8,935 nt of DNA from an uncultured Veillonella sp. (GTDB taxonomy: Bacteria > Bacillota_C > Negativicutes > Veillonellales > Veillonellaceae): contig CAAFRK010000201.1 of NCBI GenBank assembly GCA_900765235.1, positions 1-8,935 of the forward strand, in the 5' to 3' direction. Positions within the stretch are counted from its first letter, which is position 1; the number at the start of each line of letters is the position of its first letter. The notes under the pieces are model-generated. The model searched no databases. It saw only the letters and a list, made by a program, of their open reading frames with translations, and was not told the origin of the DNA. The translations under genes and the position numbers were made by a program. Below are positions 6,222 to 8,935 of this stretch, in pieces.

Positions 6222-6283
6222 GTATGTCATCGATGATATATATAACGAATCACCATATTTATAATAATATTTCCATATTTCAA

Positions 6284-6319
6284 AAATTTAGCCCCAAAGA
6301 CATATCGTCTTTGGGGCTA
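6284..6319 (-). terminator. Intrinsic terminator of the MFS transporter gene
   Basis: A perfect 13-pair stem (6319-6307 with 6301-6289) and five-base loop is followed on the minus strand by AAATTTTTG. It lies five bases after the MFS stop codon. With the guaC terminator it separates two convergent genes. Confidence 0.9.
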
Positions 6320-6323
6320 TTAT

Positions 6324-7508
6324 TTAAGCGTCTGCTTCCTTTGATTTGTCCATTAACATATAAGCGTATTTACCAATACCAGCACTAACAACAAGTAATG
6401 CAGTCAGTACGATAAATGCCACTGTAAGACTTGTGCCATGAGCAATGAAACCAATCAACGCTGGTCCCATCAAAATCCCCATATAACCAAGCATGGTAGA
6501 TGTAGCCACAGCTTGTGTCATAGGAATAACATTTTGTTCCCCCATAGCAGAGAATAAGTTTGGTACTACCATGGCTAAAGAAATACCAAGTAATAAGTAT
6601 GTGTACATGGAGCCATAACCTGGTAGGAATACAATAAGGCCCATTGCAATAGCACCTAACAAATAACCACCAATTACAACTTGTTTAGAGGTTAAATGTT
6701 TACCAATTGTATTACCAAGCAAACGACCAATACACATAGTACCATTAAAGAGCATAACGCCCATAACGGCCTCTTCGATAACAATACCTTTATCTTCGAA
6801 TAAGTATAATGCACTCCAATCCCCTACTGCGCCTTCAACCAAGTAAGATACAAAGGACAAGAGACCAAAGATAATAGCTATCGGATGGAAAGATAGTGGG
6901 CTTTTAGATTTTTTAGTAACCTTTGCATTTGGATCACTACCAAAGGTTAACATAAATTGGCTAACCACGGCCATGGCAATGAATAATACGATGAGAAGTC
7001 CCCAAATACTAGCATTAACAGGTAAAGATAATATTTTTAAAAGCACCAACAAAACACCAGCACCGGCAAAACCGCCTAAACTCCATCCACCGTGATAAGC
7101 CCCCATCAAGTGCTTTTTACTCACCTTTTCGGTCAAGATAGCTTGTAAATTAGCGGATGCACCACTAAGGCCTACACCTATACCAAAGAAGAATAAAGCG
7201 GCTGTGGTCGTAGCAATTGTAGAGCACATCGTAACAATAGCAAGATATAACATGCCAATAAAGCTAGCTAATAAAACGACTTTCTTGCATCCAAAGTTCT
7301 CTACTAGCTTACCAGCTATGGCCATGGACAAACAAGAACCTACACCGAGCACTAAAATCATAGAACCCAATACATCTTCACCGATACTAAGCTTTGCTTT
7401 TAAATATGGTACAAAACCAGCCCACAAGGCTGTATACATACCTGGGATAAAGAAGCCCCCAAAGGCACCACGAATATTTGCTGTTGAAATAGAAACTTGA
7501 TCGCTCAT
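6324..7508 (-). CDS. Major facilitator superfamily transporter, YbjJ-like
   Basis: This 394-residue protein has about twelve hydrophobic helices in two halves, split by a charged loop near residues 190-205 (DPNAKVTKKSKS). The first half holds the MFS motif-A-like loop AGKLVENFGCKK (65-76) between helices 2 and 3. The second half holds EGAVGDWSALYL (225-236), typical of the YbjJ group of MFS proteins, whose substrates are poorly known. It probably exports or imports a small solute by proton or ion coupling; the substrate cannot be predicted. I chose the ATG at 7508 because AGAAAGGA lies just upstream. The frame extends to a TTG at 7565, but the added residues are charged and lack a ribosome binding site. 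It has its own predicted promoter (7628-7656) and terminator. Confidence 0.88.
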   Translation of the reverse strand: MSDQVSISTANIRGAFGGFFIPGMYTALWAGFVPYLKAKLSIGEDVLGSMILVLGVGSCLSMAIAGKLVENFGCKKVVLLASFIGMLYLAIVTMCSTIATTTAALFFFGIGVGLSGASANLQAILTEKVSKKHLMGAYHGGWSLGGFAGAGVLLVLLKILSLPVNASIWGLLIVLFIAMAVVSQFMLTFGSDPNAKVTKKSKSPLSFHPIAIIFGLLSFVSYLVEGAVGDWSALYLFEDKGIVIEEAVMGVMLFNGTMCIGRLLGNTIGKHLTSKQVVIGGYLLGAIAMGLIVFLPGYGSMYTYLLLGISLAMVVPNLFSAMGEQNVIPMTQAVATSTMLGYMGILMGPALIGFIAHGTSLTVAFIVLTALLVVSAGIGKYAYMLMDKSKEADA

Positions 7509-7513
7509 TACAT

Positions 7514-7549
7514 CCTTTCTGGCTTCTAGAACCGTCCGGCGAAGAAAGG
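7514..7549 (-). promoter_or_regulatory. Possible hairpin hiding the MFS ribosome binding site
   Basis: The ribosome-binding stretch AGAAAGG (7520-7514 on the minus strand) is the exact complement of CCTTTCT 22 bases earlier (7549-7543). Pairing would close a seven-pair stem over a GC-rich loop containing the palindrome TTCTAGAA (7524-7531). This could reduce translation of the transporter until opened. It rests on complementarity alone. Confidence 0.3.
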
Positions 7550-7627
7550 CCCTTTTTATCCGCAACGCACTAAAACTTGTACCTTAGCAGGAAACCATTT
7601 TAATTACATATGATTTATTATTGGAAT

Positions 7628-7656
7628 ATAATAACCCTCTTTACGAAACATGTAAA
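7628..7656 (-). promoter_or_regulatory. Predicted promoter of the MFS gene, embedded in the dcuC terminator
   Basis: TTTACA (7656-7651) and TATTAT (7633-7628) are 17 bases apart on the minus strand, each one base from consensus. The spacer is made of the loop and second arm of the hairpin at 7633-7663. Transcription would start near 7621, giving an unusually long leader of about 110 bases. Confidence 0.5.
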
Positions 7657-7663
7657 GAGGGTT
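7633..7663 (-). terminator. Hairpin terminator of the DcuC-type gene
   Basis: A perfect 12-pair stem (7663-7652 with 7644-7633) with a seven-base loop begins 20 bases after the dcuC stop. The minus-strand tail is T-rich but broken (TATTATATT). The plus-strand tail has TTTT counting two bases of the stem. It most likely ends the dcuC transcript. Confidence 0.75.
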
Positions 7664-7682
7664 TTGTAAATTTAAATTAAAA

Positions 7683-8935
7683 TTAAAAAAGTATCCATAT
7701 TCCTACGCAACTCGTAAGTAATGCCACAAGAACTGGCACGGCTGTGCGTTTAAGTAAATCTACGGATTTAATATGGGCCACACCTGCTACGCCGACCATT
7801 ACAGGGCTGATTGGGCTGAGGAACAAACCAAGGCTAGCGCCATTTTGCATTACCAACATGGTTGTTTTGGGATCAAGGCTAAGGTTAGATACAATATTAG
7901 GTACTAATGGCACTAATGTAAATAATGGAGCTACATTGCTACCTGTTACCATACTTAAGCCTAACATACCGCCTCCAAGAACAGAGGTAAGCCCAATAGA
8001 GTTAAGAGATAATGTTTGTAGCGCACCAACTAATGAATCAATAAGGCCGAGGCTAACTAAACCTTGTGCAAAGATTTGTCCCCCTATAATAAGAGTCACT
8101 GCATAGGAGAACTGGTTCCCCATACCTTCAAAGAAAATCGTCGTACTCTTAAGTACTGTTCTCAAATTTCGATGACGAATTAATTCAGCTAATAGAGCAA
8201 TACCAAAGGCAAGCATCATAGCAAGGGTGACATTCATCTTCACACCAGGAAAACCATATTGACTAAAGCCTAAGATAAAACACAATGGTAATAATGGGAA
8301 TATCATATATAGCTTAGGTCCAATAGGAGCTTCAGGAATACTTTCAAGATCATTTACATCCATAGGGCCATCAATTCGATCTCGATATCTCTGCCACCAA
8401 AAGTGTGCTATGGCAGTCACAATAGCAACCAAGAAATAAATTCGTAATTGGTACCCCACAAAGTAGTTTGGTACAGGTATATTTAATACCTTGGCAATCA
8501 ATAAGGTAGATACAGCCCCAGGCCCTACATCCATAAGGTGTCCTGTAGCTATAACGGCTGCCGCCCCTACTGGGCTCACGCCAAGACGGAGTAATACAGG
8601 ATACATGGTGACCATCATAAGAAGAGCAAGGCTCAACGGATTAGGTACACAAATGGATAGGCCCATATTAAGTAGAAACATAAGAGCTAACACAATATAC
8701 GGACGGTTTAGACGATATAAAGGTCGGATAAGTGTATGGGCGAGTCTCGTTCCTGCTCCAATATATTCCATATATTTTGCATACCCTGCACAAGTCATAA
8801 TCATAAGGCCCAAATTAACTATGTTATTTGATGTCGTTATTCTTACGATATCCATGGCATCAAATATGAGAACACCTGTGGATTGGTCACCCACTAATAT
8901 GGCATCAATCCAATTAGCCTCATATGCGATGAACA
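7683..8935 (-). CDS. dcuC: C4-dicarboxylate carrier, DcuC family (N-terminus beyond right edge)
   Basis: DcuC-family carriers move succinate, fumarate and malate across the inner membrane during anaerobic growth, mainly as succinate exporters or exchangers. The frame is open to the window edge, so 416 residues are seen and roughly the first 45-50 are missing by comparison with E. coli DcuC (about 461 residues). An apparent GTG start at 8894 is an internal valine. Features recalled from E. coli DcuC align well: NLGLMIMTCAGYAKYMEYIGAG, AIAHFWWQRYRDR, FAQGLVSLGLIDSL, MVTGSNVAPLF, and the C-terminal SLGLFLSPISPVMVGVAGVAHI. There are about ten or more hydrophobic helices. The family also contains carriers of unproven substrate. 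In a lactate- or malate-using anaerobe making propionate through succinate, such a carrier would fit central metabolism. Confidence 0.88.
   Translation of the reverse strand, partial: FIAYEANWIDAILVGDQSTGVLIFDAMDIVRITTSNNIVNLGLMIMTCAGYAKYMEYIGAGTRLAHTLIRPLYRLNRPYIVLALMFLLNMGLSICVPNPLSLALLMMVTMYPVLLRLGVSPVGAAAVIATGHLMDVGPGAVSTLLIAKVLNIPVPNYFVGYQLRIYFLVAIVTAIAHFWWQRYRDRIDGPMDVNDLESIPEAPIGPKLYMIFPLLPLCFILGFSQYGFPGVKMNVTLAMMLAFGIALLAELIRHRNLRTVLKSTTIFFEGMGNQFSYAVTLIIGGQIFAQGLVSLGLIDSLVGALQTLSLNSIGLTSVLGGGMLGLSMVTGSNVAPLFTLVPLVPNIVSNLSLDPKTTMLVMQNGASLGLFLSPISPVMVGVAGVAHIKSVDLLKRTAVPVLVALLTSCVGIWILF

Noticed and set aside
6229..6247. ModE-like AT-rich palindrome
   Set aside because: It lies between two convergent genes, away from any promoter, and matches only loosely; simple TA repeats explain it.
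7509..7565. MFS start at TTG 7565
   Set aside because: No ribosome binding site, and the added residues are arginine- and lysine-rich without family match.
8892..8894. GTG as the true start of the DcuC-type gene
   Set aside because: The frame stays open to the window edge and the DcuC family has about 45-50 further residues upstream.

Overview
The window is AT-rich, tightly packed bacterial chromosome with eight protein genes, two of them cut by the window edges. There is no tRNA, rRNA, CRISPR array, insertion sequence or phage gene. The content suggests an anaerobic Firmicute of the Negativicutes, most likely Veillonella or a close relative: a DcuC-type C4-dicarboxylate carrier, a fused MobA-MobB protein and a Bacillota-type GMP reductase. 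This assignment is a judgement from gene content, made without any database search.

Layout, left to right. Positions 1-182 (minus) hold the start of an unrecognised membrane protein that runs off the left edge. Positions 327-593 (minus) encode an 88-residue SemiSWEET (PQ-loop) transporter. Positions 594-992 are non-coding, with inverted repeats ahead of the SemiSWEET gene and a terminator. Positions 993-2015 (minus) encode an AraC-family regulator with a cupin sensor domain and a helical tail. Positions 2142-5005 (minus) are a three-gene overlapping operon: a ThiT-like ECF S-component, then a MobA-MobB fusion, then MoeA. Positions 5006-5189 form a divergent promoter region. Positions 5190-6176 (plus) encode GMP reductase GuaC. 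Two terminators separate it from a convergent MFS transporter of the YbjJ type (6324-7508, minus). Positions 7683-8935 (minus) hold a DcuC-family carrier without its N-terminus.

Function. MoeA and MobA-MobB carry out the late steps of molybdenum cofactor synthesis: molybdate insertion and nucleotide attachment. The ThiT-like protein would bind thiamine, or a related compound, for an ECF transporter whose energising subunits lie elsewhere. GuaC returns GMP to IMP in purine salvage. DcuC moves succinate, fumarate or malate. The SemiSWEET and MFS proteins are small-solute carriers of unknown substrate.

The most unusual signal is a 75-nt module found twice on the minus strand (199-273 and 2031-2105). 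Each copy has a TTGACC promoter followed at fixed distance by a terminator-like hairpin, with no gaps between the copies. Stem positions differ by compensatory changes. The predicted start site falls inside the 5' arm of the hairpin, so read-through RNA from upstream would carry the full terminator while RNA from the module's own promoter would carry only part of it.
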